Assembly: GCF_008271745.1 (NCBI RefSeq)
Contig: NZ_VKKZ01000010.1
Span: forward strand, 1 to 64,000
Direction: 5' to 3'
DNA: 64,000 bases
Source: Rufibacter glacialis
Lineage (GTDB): Bacteria > Bacteroidota > Bacteroidia > Cytophagales > Hymenobacteraceae
In this document: piece after piece, positions 17,932 through 28,152 of the stretch
Layout of the letters: the number at the start of each line of letters is the position of its first letter
How positions within the stretch are numbered: the stretch's first letter is position 1
Made by a program: the position numbers and the translations under genes
The notes under the pieces: model-generated
The model's input: only the letters and a program-made list of their open reading frames with translations
Told to the model about the DNA's origin: nothing
Database searches by the model: none

Positions 17932-19209
17932 CTACAACGCCTTCACAAACTCCTGGATTAGGGCCATCACCTCTTTGAACTTGGTGAGGGGGAGCGTCTC
18001 TGGCTTGTCTTGCGGGTGGTGGTATTCAGTGGTAGTGCCGCCCAGGGTGTAGAAGAAGAAGGAGGGAACCCCCTGTTCAGAGAAAAAATAATGGTCTGAG
18101 TTAGCCGCCTTGCCCCGGCTCTTGATCTGCGGAAGGTACCCGTGCTGCTGGTTCAACTGCTGCAAGAGGGAAAACTGCTTCGGGAAAACACTGCCGTTCA
18201 CCACCATGAGGCCTTCTTCGCCGGTGCTCACCAAGTCAAGGTTCAGAAGGAACTTGATCTTGCCCAGCGGGAAAAGCGAGTGCTCTGTGTAGTACTTTGA
18301 ACCCACCAAGCCAGCCTCTTCCGCGGCGAAGGCCATGAACGCGATGGAATAAGCCGGAGTATTCTGCGGTTGGGCGTAATAGTGGGCCAGTTCCAGCAGC
18401 ATGGCGGTTCCGCTGCCGTTGTCATGTGCCCCCGGGAAATACAGGTCTTTGCCCTGGTGGCCTAAATGGTCATAATGCGCCGTCACCACCACAAAAGAGT
18501 CTGGCTTGATCTTACCTGGCACAAACCCGATCACGTTCTGGCTGCGGTACTGCGGTTCCAGGCGGGCATCTACGGCAAAGGTCACTTTCTTCGCCTTTTT
18601 AGGCCAGGCTTTTTCCAGCACCTCCAGCACCGGGAACGGGAGTTGCTCGCCCAGTACGGTGCCTATCAGCTTAGGGCCGGGCTGCCGCACAATCACGGCG
18701 GCCACGCTTTGCAGCTGGGGTTGGAACGGGTCTGGCAAGGAAAGCAGTTGCTGGAAGTGACGCTGGTGCACCACCAGTACTTTGTTGCGCAGGTTGTTGG
18801 TGAGGAACTGCTGGGCTACATCTACATCGGCTAGGACCAGGGTATCTATGTCATACACGCGGCCTTCGCCCTTTCCCGCGCCGGTAGCGCCGTGCGCCAG
18901 GAAATCAACGCCGGGTACCAGCGCCTTGCCGTCAATGGTCAGCTGCAGGCGGTTGTCCAGGATGTTGATGGGAAGCGTGAAAGGCTGCAGATAGCCAGAT
19001 GGAAACGGCCGCAGACCGATGGCCTTGTATTGTTGCTGCAGGTAGTCGGCCGCCAGGCTGTCGCCTTTGAACGCGTAGCCGCGACCGTGCAGGGCTGGTG
19101 AGGCCAGGTGGGCAATGGTCTGCCGCACCCGCGTCATTTCCTGGGCCTTTCCCGCAAAGCAGAAGGAAAGAAGAGAAAAACTGAGCAAGAGCCAGCGCCT
19201 GCGTGCCAT
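17932..19209 (-). CDS. Secreted M28 family zinc peptidase
   Basis: A 425-residue protein with a signal peptide (about 1-22). Its N-terminal half holds the loop-rich part often found before M28 domains. The M28 catalytic residues are visible: TAHYDHLG (H245, D247), GAHDNGSG (D263), AAEEAG (E297/E298), NLDLVST and a late ANSDHYFF histidine. It is likely a periplasmic aminopeptidase with two zinc ions. I chose the start at 19209, where a clean signal peptide begins and an 11-nt gap follows vanZ; the longer frame overlaps vanZ. It is the last gene of the gcvH-vanZ-M28 run. Confidence 0.9.
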   Translation of the reverse strand: MARRRWLLLSFSLLSFCFAGKAQEMTRVRQTIAHLASPALHGRGYAFKGDSLAADYLQQQYKAIGLRPFPSGYLQPFTLPINILDNRLQLTIDGKALVPGVDFLAHGATGAGKGEGRVYDIDTLVLADVDVAQQFLTNNLRNKVLVVHQRHFQQLLSLPDPFQPQLQSVAAVIVRQPGPKLIGTVLGEQLPFPVLEVLEKAWPKKAKKVTFAVDARLEPQYRSQNVIGFVPGKIKPDSFVVVTAHYDHLGHQGKDLYFPGAHDNGSGTAMLLELAHYYAQPQNTPAYSIAFMAFAAEEAGLVGSKYYTEHSLFPLGKIKFLLNLDLVSTGEEGLMVVNGSVFPKQFSLLQQLNQQHGYLPQIKSRGKAANSDHYFFSEQGVPSFFFYTLGGTTTEYHHPQDKPETLPLTKFKEVMALIQEFVKAL

Positions 19210-19220
19210 ATGAAGTGTTT

Positions 19221-19622
19221 TTAGCTTGATTTCTTGAAACCAGCCGCGGAACGGCGCGGCAACAGGAACCACAGCCCCAACCCAATCACGCCGCCAATGG
19301 TATTGCTGAGGGCATCTACCGGGTCTGCCTCCCGGCCCATGCTCATAGAGCCTTGCAGCACTTCCACCAGAATCCCGAAGAAAACCACGAAGAGGAAGGA
19401 GCCGGTAATATGGCGCTTGGTCACCTGTGGAACGGCAGGGTCGCGGTGGAAGGCGTACAGCAACAGCAGCAGTTGTACCCCAAACAGAATGGCGTGCACC
19501 AGGGAGTCAAAGGTGAGAATGTCCCACTTTGGGGCAGGGGGTAAAACAGGGGCGGGCAGTAGCGTCCCAATCAGGATCACCACTGCCCACCCAAGTGCCA
19601 GTGCATAATAGGAGATACGCAC
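19221..19622 (-). CDS. VanZ family membrane protein
   Basis: A 133-residue protein with four hydrophobic segments and the VanZ features: a DSLVHAILFG motif around residues 39-48 and a GILVEVLQGSMSMGREADPVDALSNTIGG segment around 86-114. VanZ itself gives low-level teicoplanin resistance in enterococci, but most relatives have no proven role. It lies 10 nt after gcvH and 11 nt before the M28 gene, suggesting one transcript. I recall vanZ-like genes next to gcvH in other Bacteroidota, which would make this an ancestral order rather than a recent event. Confidence 0.88.
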   Translation of the reverse strand: MRISYYALALGWAVVILIGTLLPAPVLPPAPKWDILTFDSLVHAILFGVQLLLLLYAFHRDPAVPQVTKRHITGSFLFVVFFGILVEVLQGSMSMGREADPVDALSNTIGGVIGLGLWFLLPRRSAAGFKKSS

Positions 19623-19632
19623 CAGTAAAATA

Positions 19633-20013
19633 TTAAGCGCCTACCAATTCACGGTATGCACCGGCAGAAAGAAGCTCGGCCACTTCCGCCTGGTCAGAGA
19701 TAGACATCTTGATCATCCAGCCATCACCGTACGGGTCAGAGTTCACCAGCTCAGGGTTGCCGTCCAGTTTCTCGTTGATTTCCAGCACCTGGCCAGAAAG
19801 CGGGCTGAACAAATCAGAAACAGTTTTCACCGCCTCAACAGTACCAAATACTTCTTCTCTGGCCACGTCTTTGTCTAAAGTGTCAATGTCTACATACACA
19901 ATGTCACCCAGTTCGCGCTGCGCGAAATCTGTGATGCCTATGTACGCTACATCGCCTTCAATTCTGATCCACTCGTGGTCTTTGGTGTATTTTAGTTCCT
20001 CTGGGAAGTTCAT
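19633..20013 (-). CDS. gcvH: Glycine cleavage system H protein
   Basis: A 126-residue lipoyl carrier protein. The lipoylated lysine is K63 in the [16 protein letters not shown] segment. The opening [14 protein letters not shown] and the ending typical of GcvH are intact. It shuttles the aminomethyl group between the P, T and L proteins of the glycine cleavage system; those partners are not in this window. A promoter with a TATTTTTG box lies just upstream, separate from sprA. Confidence 0.97.
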   Translation of the reverse strand: MNFPEELKYTKDHEWIRIEGDVAYIGITDFAQRELGDIVYVDIDTLDKDVAREEVFGTVEAVKTVSDLFSPLSGQVLEINEKLDGNPELVNSDPYGDGWMIKMSISDQAEVAELLSAGAYRELVGA

Positions 20014-20036
20014 AAGTGATATAATTAAGTTTGATT

Positions 20037-20068
20037 CAAAAATACGTTCTTTTTAGCACGTGCCGCAA
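20037..20068 (-). promoter_or_regulatory. Promoter of gcvH
   Basis: On the minus strand, TTGC (20065-20068), a 20-nt spacer and TATTTTTG (20037-20044) fit the Bacteroidota -33/-7 pattern. The predicted leader is about 20 nt. Confidence 0.55.
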
Positions 20069-20234
20069 GCCCGGAGAAGGTTTAAGGTTCGCTTTTAGAA
20101 GCGAAAGTGGTCAGAGCAAGGTTCTGCGGAAGCTTTTTCAGAGACGCGTAGTGGTACTACGAGGCGAAAAAAAGGCGAACGCAGGTTCTGGCTATGGCCA
20201 CTTGCCGCCCAAAGGGCGAAAGGTAACCCTTCTC

Positions 20235-23200
20235 TTAATCTGATAAACTGAACCGAAGCTGCACCCCACCTTCGGTCACGGTATTGCGGAACGCGTTGGC
20301 CACCTTAGGCTCATTGATGTTCTGCGTGTAGTAGAACTGCAGGTTCAGGCGCTGGCTTACCACATAGTCAATGGTAGGCCGTATCTGCACCTGCAAGGCG
20401 CCGGCGGTGGTCAGGTTGTTCTGGTACTCGTTGCCATCGGTGTCTACCGCAATAGTGCGCTGTATGGTTTCATTGTCTCTGATGGTGAAGTCCAGGCGCA
20501 TGGTCAGTTCATTCTCCAACGTCTTACGCGAGCCACCGATCCGGAACGGGATCTTGAAGTTGGTGGTGGTGTACCCCATGCCTACCACTATGTCTTTGAT
20601 GGCGTTCTCCGTTACCTGGGCGTTGGTCATGTTGAGCAGGAGGTTCCGCTGGGTCTTGTACTCCAAGCGGCCGGTTAACGTGCCCTTGGTCCTGAAATTG
20701 ATCCCCACCAGCGGGTTCATGCTCTCTGTGATGGCCACCTGGCTCACAATGTAGTACGGAATCACGTCACCGGTGCGGGGATCTACCTTGTCTGGGAAAC
20801 CCGATGGCTTAAAGCTGTAGTCCAGTGCGGTGCTGAAGTTGGCCACCGTGTACGTAGACTGGTAGGCGTGGTTCAGGGTAAAGGAGCTGAAATACTGCTG
20901 GAAGAACGGTAAGGTGGACAGTCCGTTGTAAACCACGTTCCAGTTAGGCAGCGGAATGGCGTCAAACGGTCCCGAAGGCTTGGCTTTGTACCCGTTAGCA
21001 TCTTTGCCCTGGTAGGCCCGCATGAACGCCGGAATCAAGACATCCTGTGAATTTAACTGGTACTGGCCGGGACCTCCGTTGGCCTCATTGAGGCGGCTGG
21101 CAATGGCGGCGCGGTTCCTGATGAAGGTCTCAAACGCCTCAGAGGCATTGCCGGAACCAGATTCAAACATGGTCTGCAGAGAGATAAAGGAAACGCGGTA
21201 AGAACCGGTGGTGAACGGGTTCTGCCGTTGTACCACCAACGCCGAGTCACGGCGGTAGTACACCTCATCAATCTCAGATTTGTTCATGACCCCGTCTACC
21301 GTGATAATGAAGTTCCGGAACGGTTCAATGGTAGCCCGGGCCGTAAAGTTCACAGACTTAAGTGAGCTGAGCGGTGTGTTCAGGTACTGGCTGCTGTCGG
21401 TGTACCAGTTCTCACGATCGGCACGACTGTAAAGGTCGTGGAGCGGGAACTGCCTGCCTAGCACGAAGTCCAGGCCAGGGGCCCCAAACCCATCGGCCAG
21501 ACCGAAGTTCTGGGCCGTAGGCAGGAAGCCGGGCAGCAGCGTCCCTTCCGTGCGGGCATAGGTGAAGTTCAAAGATCTGGCAGACATCAAGGCCCGCAGG
21601 ATCCCGTTCATGACCTGGCGTCCACCGCTTCTGGTAGAGTCTGGGGTTGCCGCCTCCCCTGGCTTCACCGACTGCTGCCGCACGCCCGGGTTAGGGGAGG
21701 CTTCGTTGGCCGCCTTCAGGAACCGCACCTTGTTGTAGAGCCGTACCAGGTCCAGCTTTCCGCCTAGGCTGGTCTCGGTGCTGTTCTCAATGGTGTTCCC
21801 TAACTGCAAGGTGTCATTCCGGCTGAGGGCGGTAGAGGCCGAAGTCCAGGTGAAACCGGCTTGGTACCGGGCATCAGCGGAAACCCAGTCAGTAAGCGGG
21901 AATTTGTCTAGCGGTAACCGGTAGGTAGCGGCCACCACCTGGTTGAAGTTGGTGTTACGGCCAAAACGGCGCAGGTTGTGCCAGATCTCGTTGTTCTTCC
22001 AGCGCAAAGAATCTATTTCCTCATTGATACGGCCGTTGGGCTCGTCTACCACCGCACGGTTGGTGGCGGTATAGTCCAGGGTGAGGCTCTTGGTCAGGTC
22101 CCACTTCACGTCATAGATACGGTTGAAGAAGAACGATTTCTGGAAAGTAGGCAGGAAACCAACGGTGTCTGGCAGGCTGTACGGCGAGGTACGGCCCTGC
22201 AGGAACGTCTCGTTGTAGCGGCGGTCCAGGTCGGCCCTTACGGAGATTCTGCTTGGCATCAGGGCAAAGTTGAATTCCTTCAACCACCGCAGGTACGGCG
22301 ACTGGAACGCCTTCACCTCTGCAAAAGGGGTATAGCTTTTAGGGGAGTTGTTGTAGTTGTAGGCCACGCCCCCGTTGTAGGTCTTAGAGTAGTTCCGGTC
22401 CGTGGAGATATCAGTGTGCAGCACCTCGGTGTAGGCATAGGAGAACGAAAGGTTCTCTACGTCATAGATGCGGCTCTTGGCTTCGGGGTCGGTTTTCTCT
22501 TTCCGGACGTTGAGCAGGTTCACGCTCTTGGTAGTGGTCTGGCTCACGACTTCCTTGCGGTAATTCTCCCGCTCCGTTCCTTCCTCAAACTTCTGCAGCG
22601 AGAGATCTAATTCCGTGTCACGGTCCAGCGGATCAAAGCGCGGTTCACTCATGGTGGTTCCGTATTGCACAGACAAAGGCACTACCAGGCCTAAGCCCGA
22701 AGGTAGCAGCTTCTCGGCGGCCACGTTGGCGGTGATGTCAAACTGACCGGTGGTTTCGCGGGCTCTCTGGGCTGCTCGCTGCTGAATGCCGCCAAAGCCC
22801 ACGGTGGTATAAGACCCGGTGGCGGTGATGTTGGCAAAATCAGCGAGTTTCACGTTAGCCCGGGCAGTAGCAGCCCAACCGGCGGTGCGGTCAAAGTCTG
22901 ACACCCGCAGCTCATTCACCCAAAGGGTCACGGAATGGGCTGCTCTGTCTGGGGTGGCCGGGTTCTCCAGACCAATCATGAGACTTTGCACGTCACTGAA
23001 GTCGGGGTTACCCACTACTCTGAAGACCTTGCCGTCTTCCCTTACCTCGGCAAAAACCTGGTTCAGCGGGAAGCTTTGCTGGTTCCGCCGTGATTTCAGG
23101 CGCACAAACTCATCAAAGGCGATGTCAATAAAGTTCTGCTCGTTCCAGATCTGGTAGGGGTCACGGCTGCCCTGCGGCGTCATCTTCAACGGAATAGAGA

Positions 23201-26200
23201 ACTCGTAGTAGTTCTGGGTGAAGTCAGTACCAATCCGCACGAAGGCGTTGACTTCATTGTCTCTAGTGCCGCTGGGTGACTGGGCATGCACGTACATTTT
23301 CAGGCGCTTGTAGATAAGCATGTCCTGCGACACGTTCTTGTACACGGCCTTGCTGAAAGAGTCTCTCAGGTTCTCCACGTTCAGTTGCAGCGACTGCTCA
23401 TTCTGGCGGCGGTTGTTGGCCGAGGAATAATCGCGCTGGCGGGATACGCCCGGTGGCACCACATACGGAATAGTGCCCGGGTCTACCTCGCCGTTTTCCT
23501 CAATGCTGACCGTAGACACCTCAAACGCGGAGGCATCTGTGTCACAGTCACCCACGCAAGGGGCGCCGTTGGAGAGAATGGTGTTGTAGGTACGCCACTG
23601 GTTAGAGACAAACTGCATCTGCACAAAACGCAGCACCACCGGCTCAGCAAACTTAGTGGTGTACATCCGCATGAACCTGATGGACTTGAAGCCTTGCATG
23701 TTGTTCACGTTGCCGGTGGGTTTTCTCACCGGAATACGGAACTGGTACCAGCGCACCCGGTTGTTGCCGGTGTCTACTGAGTCAACGCGGTCTACAATGT
23801 AGTTGCTGCCCACGGCCAACCGATTAGGGTTCAGGTCAATGTTGTACTCATAGTATTGCTCCACGTCACTGATGACGTTGTCTTTGTTCAGGTCTTCTTT
23901 GTCTGGGAACGCATTGGACGACAGGTTGCTGTTCACCGGGGAGTTGCCTTCCATGCCATTGAAGTTCTTGTAACGGCCCAGCACCCCGGTTCTGGAAGCG
24001 TCATAAGAAGGATCTAAGTGGTGGCGGAAGTTATCAGCGGAGGGATCTGCCAAGGTGCTGTAAATACCCTGAAAGAAAGCCCGCTCATCGTTGTCGTTCA
24101 AGCCATCCAGACCAATGTCCTGGTACTGGCGCGATCCGGCTTCAGCGTCAAAAGCATCGGTGAGGAACTGGGTGCGGGTCACGCGGCCCCAAGGGGTGGT
24201 TTCTGTGTTTTGCGTGTTCCCGTCGGTGGGGAGGCCGTTCTCAAAGGCGTAGCGTTGGTCTTTGAGCAGGTCTTCAGAGATGTTACCTAAGTTGAAGACC
24301 AGCTTCCCGTTCTCATCCAGGCTGTTCTGGGCATCGGGCTTGCCCGTGATAATGCTCCGGCCGCGGTCTCCTTTGATGAAGGGGTCCATCATCCAGAACT
24401 CCAGGTACTCAATGTTGGCGTTGTCAAAGTTGTTGTCAAACGAGATCTCACGGCTGATACCGGCCCAGTTGTTTCTGGGGTCATTTTCCAGAATCTGGCC
24501 ATCAGCGCTTACGCTGGGATTGTAGTTGTACTGCCCGCGTTCTCTGGGGTAATAAGCCAGGTCAAAGGTGTACTCAAAGGTATTGTTGGTCTCCGGGTCA
24601 CGGTTAGGGAAGATTTCCCGCCGCTGGATACCCCGTACGTAGTGGTTCTCCAACTCTTCGCGGCTAATGTTGTTAGGGCGCAGGTTGTTGGAGGAGTAAT
24701 AGATCTGGTCAATGGTGTACCAGGCCAGCTTGGCCCGGTTGTAGGCATACGCCAACCCGGTGGCCCCGTTTGCCAGGGGCGCCGGGGTAGCGGCCAGACG
24801 CCAGGCGTTGGTGTTGAAGCCTCCTAAGGAGTAAGGCGTTTTGGCGTTCTCAAAGTCATCAATGTAAGAGACGCCGTCTTCGCCCTCAAATTTGGTCTTC
24901 TGCGGAACCAGCTGGGCTACCTCGGCCCCCAGGGTAATGGAAGAGGGTTCTTTGGTTTCCAGGAACGGCAGCTTGTCGGTGAGGAGGGTGAGCAGGCGGG
25001 AATCACGGCGGTAGTTCACATCAAACCCATACACCGTGTTGTTGCTGGGCTCATCTCCTATGTTCACCCGTTGGATAAAAGGCCTTTCCCCCTGGTGCAA
25101 CACCGTAGCGCCTAAGATCAGGTCATTGTCTACCCGGTAGTCAAACCGGGCGCCCATGAGGGTACGGGGCTGCACACTCAGGATGTCTGCTTTCTCATAC
25201 GTCACGCGCAGGTTGCTGGCGCTGTTGAGGTAACTAGGGTTCAGGATCTTTACCCGGCCCAGATCATAGAACACCTGGTAGTCCTGGCCCTCCACCAAAC
25301 GCGTTCCGCCGGAGTACACAGCCACTGAGCCTTCGGCGATTCGGATGCCGGGCAGGGTGATCTCATCTGTGCTGGAGGCTTGGTAGCGACCCTGAATGAA
25401 GAACTTGTTTTTGTGCGCGAACTGCTGGGCATCGGTCTGGATGGAGTCATAGAGCTCCTGGAAGACGTACTTGTTGATGTACTGGTCTTCCTGCCCCGGT
25501 ATGAAGCGGGAGCGGAGGTAAGACCCAAACGGCTCTACCTGCGGGAAGAAGATACGCCCGCTTTCCGGGTCAATGGTGATGCCCGACAAGAAGTCAAAGT
25601 TGCCGTCACGCGGTGGGTCATTGTTCGTGTTCACGTTGTCCAGGTTGAAGACCTGGATGAGAGGAATCCCTTTTAACCGAGACTCATCCTGGAGGCTGGT
25701 CAGGTCGCCTCCGGTTGCATCATCTTTGTAGACCACGTTGAGTTGGAAGTTCTGGCGCTCAATCTGGTTCGCGTTGAGCGCGTAGACGTTCTTCATCATG
25801 AGGTCCCAGGTAGGGGTTCTGAGGCCAGGGTTGGTGGCGCGCAGCAACTTCAGGAAGATCACCTGGTCTTCGGGTACGTTCTGGTAGTCTTCCTGCAGTT
25901 CGCCCACTTTGTAGGTACGGCCGTTCAGGGTGTATTCAAACGCCACGCCCAGCACTTGTTCCGGTAACAGGGCCGCGTTCAAAGAGATATAGCCCAGCTG
26001 CGGGTTGAATTTGTACTCGTTGGGGTCCAGGCGGCGGGCACGCACATGCTCAAAATCCACGGTTTTCTGTAGGCCCAAGCCTTCCAGGAAGTTGTCTACC
26101 TGGGTGTTATTCCGGTTGGTGAGGCTTCCGTACAGGTTGTTCTGGTTGTTGCCCGCGCCTGCACCGGCCGGTTGGTTATTGCTGAAACGGGACCGGAAGG

Positions 26201-27383
26201 GGGCCGGCTCACCCAAGTCCATGAGGGCTACTACGTTCCGGAGGTTCTGAGTGGAGCGGTTGTCATTGGTGATGTACACTTCCAGGCGGCGCACCACAAT
26301 GCCCGAGTTGACCAGCGGCAGGTTGCGCAAAGCCTGGTCATAGCGGTTGCGGAAGAATTGGGCCAGGAAGAAGTGGCGGTCCCGGTCATACTCATCTGCC
26401 CTGATCTCAAAGCGGCGGTTCTGGGCACCGTTCTGGATGTCAATGGCGTCAATGCTGCCGCGTTGGTTTGCGGCAATGGCGGTCACCGAGAGTTTGCCCA
26501 ACTGTAACTGCGCCTTTAACCCGAAGAGGTTCTGGCCTCCCGAGATAAGGGAGTTGTTCAGCGGCAGGCTTACGTTTCCGGCCTCTATTTTCTGAATGAT
26601 CTCCTCTGGGTAGCCGGTATACTCCAGCTTGAGGTTGTTCTCGAAGTCAAAGTTGGCTTTGGTGTCCCAGTTAGCGGAGATGCGCATCTTCTCGCCAATG
26701 CGGCCGTCAATGTTGAGGGCAATGCTCTGGTCAAACTCAAAGTCACCTATGCTCTGCTGGCGCAGCGGAATAGCCGGGTTCTCGTTTTTATTGAACAGGG
26801 CGCCAAACTTGAGGGTGGCCAGACCATTAGGCCGTATATCAATGGTGTTTCCGCCAAACAGTCGGTCAAACGTACGGCCCCCAATGTCAATGGTGGGCAC
26901 CAGGCGGCGGCTGGGGGCGGCAGGGTTCTGCTCGTCCAGGGCGGCTGATTTGGTACGCCAGTAATCTCTGATGGACTTTTGCTGCTGGTAGCGCGAGTAC
27001 TCCTCAAAGGTCATGGTGCTGGGGTCACGGTAATTATAACCGCCCACCTGCTCAGTGATCTCAAAGGTCTTCAGGCTGTCATCGGGCACCACGTTTACCT
27101 CCACGTTTTTGGGCAACGGCAGCAAAAGCGGCGACAAGGTGGTTCTATTGGAAAAAGGATCTCCCCGGCGGTCTTCAAAGATGAGCTTAGGACGTCTGGA
27201 CGGAATGTAGCCCTGGTTCCTGGTTGTGTCTTGCGGTTCTTTTTCTGCCTCTGTGAGCGCCGCCAGCGCCGCGCTTACACCTGCCATGGATACTCCACTT
27301 GGCTCGGCCTGAGAAAGCCAAGCCATCAACGACACCAACCCTACCGCGGCTGAAAGAATGTGAGGCTTCTTTTTGTAAAACAC
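20235..27383 (-). CDS. sprA: Type IX secretion outer-membrane translocon SprA (Sov)
   Basis: A 2382-residue protein matching SprA/Sov, the giant 36-strand outer-membrane barrel that forms the T9SS pore. After a short signal-like leader (about 1-27) come long alternating-strand segments with many short hydrophobic strands, and segments such as LPLPKNVEVNV, RRLEVYITN and DLVILGATVLHQGERP-like strands. The length fits the usual 2000-2500 residues. It exports cargo with C-terminal sorting domains, such as the M43 protease here, to PorV and PorU. It follows ruvA with an 18-nt gap, an order I recall from other Bacteroidota. About 220 bases separate it from gcvH. Confidence 0.95.
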   Translation of the reverse strand: MFYKKKPHILSAAVGLVSLMAWLSQAEPSGVSMAGVSAALAALTEAEKEPQDTTRNQGYIPSRRPKLIFEDRRGDPFSNRTTLSPLLLPLPKNVEVNVVPDDSLKTFEITEQVGGYNYRDPSTMTFEEYSRYQQQKSIRDYWRTKSAALDEQNPAAPSRRLVPTIDIGGRTFDRLFGGNTIDIRPNGLATLKFGALFNKNENPAIPLRQQSIGDFEFDQSIALNIDGRIGEKMRISANWDTKANFDFENNLKLEYTGYPEEIIQKIEAGNVSLPLNNSLISGGQNLFGLKAQLQLGKLSVTAIAANQRGSIDAIDIQNGAQNRRFEIRADEYDRDRHFFLAQFFRNRYDQALRNLPLVNSGIVVRRLEVYITNDNRSTQNLRNVVALMDLGEPAPFRSRFSNNQPAGAGAGNNQNNLYGSLTNRNNTQVDNFLEGLGLQKTVDFEHVRARRLDPNEYKFNPQLGYISLNAALLPEQVLGVAFEYTLNGRTYKVGELQEDYQNVPEDQVIFLKLLRATNPGLRTPTWDLMMKNVYALNANQIERQNFQLNVVYKDDATGGDLTSLQDESRLKGIPLIQVFNLDNVNTNNDPPRDGNFDFLSGITIDPESGRIFFPQVEPFGSYLRSRFIPGQEDQYINKYVFQELYDSIQTDAQQFAHKNKFFIQGRYQASSTDEITLPGIRIAEGSVAVYSGGTRLVEGQDYQVFYDLGRVKILNPSYLNSASNLRVTYEKADILSVQPRTLMGARFDYRVDNDLILGATVLHQGERPFIQRVNIGDEPSNNTVYGFDVNYRRDSRLLTLLTDKLPFLETKEPSSITLGAEVAQLVPQKTKFEGEDGVSYIDDFENAKTPYSLGGFNTNAWRLAATPAPLANGATGLAYAYNRAKLAWYTIDQIYYSSNNLRPNNISREELENHYVRGIQRREIFPNRDPETNNTFEYTFDLAYYPRERGQYNYNPSVSADGQILENDPRNNWAGISREISFDNNFDNANIEYLEFWMMDPFIKGDRGRSIITGKPDAQNSLDENGKLVFNLGNISEDLLKDQRYAFENGLPTDGNTQNTETTPWGRVTRTQFLTDAFDAEAGSRQYQDIGLDGLNDNDERAFFQGIYSTLADPSADNFRHHLDPSYDASRTGVLGRYKNFNGMEGNSPVNSNLSSNAFPDKEDLNKDNVISDVEQYYEYNIDLNPNRLAVGSNYIVDRVDSVDTGNNRVRWYQFRIPVRKPTGNVNNMQGFKSIRFMRMYTTKFAEPVVLRFVQMQFVSNQWRTYNTILSNGAPCVGDCDTDASAFEVSTVSIEENGEVDPGTIPYVVPPGVSRQRDYSSANNRRQNEQSLQLNVENLRDSFSKAVYKNVSQDMLIYKRLKMYVHAQSPSGTRDNEVNAFVRIGTDFTQNYYEFSIPLKMTPQGSRDPYQIWNEQNFIDIAFDEFVRLKSRRNQQSFPLNQVFAEVREDGKVFRVVGNPDFSDVQSLMIGLENPATPDRAAHSVTLWVNELRVSDFDRTAGWAATARANVKLADFANITATGSYTTVGFGGIQQRAAQRARETTGQFDITANVAAEKLLPSGLGLVVPLSVQYGTTMSEPRFDPLDRDTELDLSLQKFEEGTERENYRKEVVSQTTTKSVNLLNVRKEKTDPEAKSRIYDVENLSFSYAYTEVLHTDISTDRNYSKTYNGGVAYNYNNSPKSYTPFAEVKAFQSPYLRWLKEFNFALMPSRISVRADLDRRYNETFLQGRTSPYSLPDTVGFLPTFQKSFFFNRIYDVKWDLTKSLTLDYTATNRAVVDEPNGRINEEIDSLRWKNNEIWHNLRRFGRNTNFNQVVAATYRLPLDKFPLTDWVSADARYQAGFTWTSASTALSRNDTLQLGNTIENSTETSLGGKLDLVRLYNKVRFLKAANEASPNPGVRQQSVKPGEAATPDSTRSGGRQVMNGILRALMSARSLNFTYARTEGTLLPGFLPTAQNFGLADGFGAPGLDFVLGRQFPLHDLYSRADRENWYTDSSQYLNTPLSSLKSVNFTARATIEPFRNFIITVDGVMNKSEIDEVYYRRDSALVVQRQNPFTTGSYRVSFISLQTMFESGSGNASEAFETFIRNRAAIASRLNEANGGPGQYQLNSQDVLIPAFMRAYQGKDANGYKAKPSGPFDAIPLPNWNVVYNGLSTLPFFQQYFSSFTLNHAYQSTYTVANFSTALDYSFKPSGFPDKVDPRTGDVIPYYIVSQVAITESMNPLVGINFRTKGTLTGRLEYKTQRNLLLNMTNAQVTENAIKDIVVGMGYTTTNFKIPFRIGGSRKTLENELTMRLDFTIRDNETIQRTIAVDTDGNEYQNNLTTAGALQVQIRPTIDYVVSQRLNLQFYYTQNINEPKVANAFRNTVTEGGVQLRFSLSD

Positions 27384-27401
27384 AAATAATGGGGAAGTTA
27401 C

Positions 27402-27995
27402 TTAAGATGACTTCAAAGCAAACTTGATCATTTCTTCTACGGTTAAGCCTGCGCCCTCCCGTTTAATGATGTTGTCTAGTGTTTTCTCGGCCACATTTTT
27501 AGCGAAGCCTAGGGTGACCAATGCAGATAACGCCTCCTCTCTGGAGGTATTGTGCGCTGCCCCAAAGGTGACGCTGACCGCATCCGGACCCAGTCCTTTC
27601 CTGAATTTGTCCCGCAGTTCCAGTATGATCCGCTGGGCCGTTTTGGCGCCAATCCCCTTTACCTGCTGAATGGTGCGCACATCTTCCCGCACAATGGCCT
27701 GCTGTACTTCCTGCACCGTGAGGGAGGAAAGAATCATAAGCCCTGTGTTTGGGCCTACCCCAGAAATAGAGATCAGGTTCAGGAACGCGCTCTTCTCAGC
27801 CAGCGTAGCAAAACCGTATAAAGTGTGGGCATCTTCTTTGATGTGTTGGTGGGTGTACAGGCGGCACCGTTCGCCTTCCGGGAGCTGCCCAAAGGTGTTC
27901 AGCGAGATCCGAAGCTCATAGCCAACCCCTCCTACGTCAATGATCACGAAGGTAGGGTCTTTCTGAGCCAGGCGGCCATCTAAATAAGCAATCAT
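27402..27995 (-). CDS. ruvA: Holliday junction branch migration protein RuvA
   Basis: A 197-residue protein with the three RuvA domains: an N-terminal OB fold (MIAYLDGRL, IIDVGGVGYELRIS), two helix-hairpin-helix motifs (ISGVGPNTGLMIL and VKGIGAKTAQRIILEL at about 78-130) and a C-terminal domain III that binds RuvB. It recognises four-way DNA junctions and loads the RuvB motor. It is first in a likely ruvA-sprA transcript, after a terminator that ends maeB. The promoter could not be placed with confidence. Confidence 0.97.
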   Translation of the reverse strand: MIAYLDGRLAQKDPTFVIIDVGGVGYELRISLNTFGQLPEGERCRLYTHQHIKEDAHTLYGFATLAEKSAFLNLISISGVGPNTGLMILSSLTVQEVQQAIVREDVRTIQQVKGIGAKTAQRIILELRDKFRKGLGPDAVSVTFGAAHNTSREEALSALVTLGFAKNVAEKTLDNIIKREGAGLTVEEMIKFALKSS

Positions 27996-28040
27996 GCAAC
28001 CAGCGGTGTAGGAGGTGAAATCAGAATTAAGGTAATAAAA

Positions 28041-28089
28041 ACATTCTGTTTTTAGCCTATTTTATAGAAACAAGCTAAAAACAGAATGT
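28041..28089 (-). terminator. Terminator after maeB (element A type)
   Basis: A perfect 16-bp stem (28041-28056 with 28074-28089) with a 17-nt loop. The inner part (TTTTTAGCCTATTTTATAGAAA) resembles element A. It lies 64 nt after the maeB stop and before the ruvA start, so it separates the two genes. Confidence 0.8.
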
Positions 28090-28152
28090 CATATTTAAGA
28101 TAGTGAATCGCCTATATTAGAGGAAGATACAGGCAGTACGTACTAGTACTAT

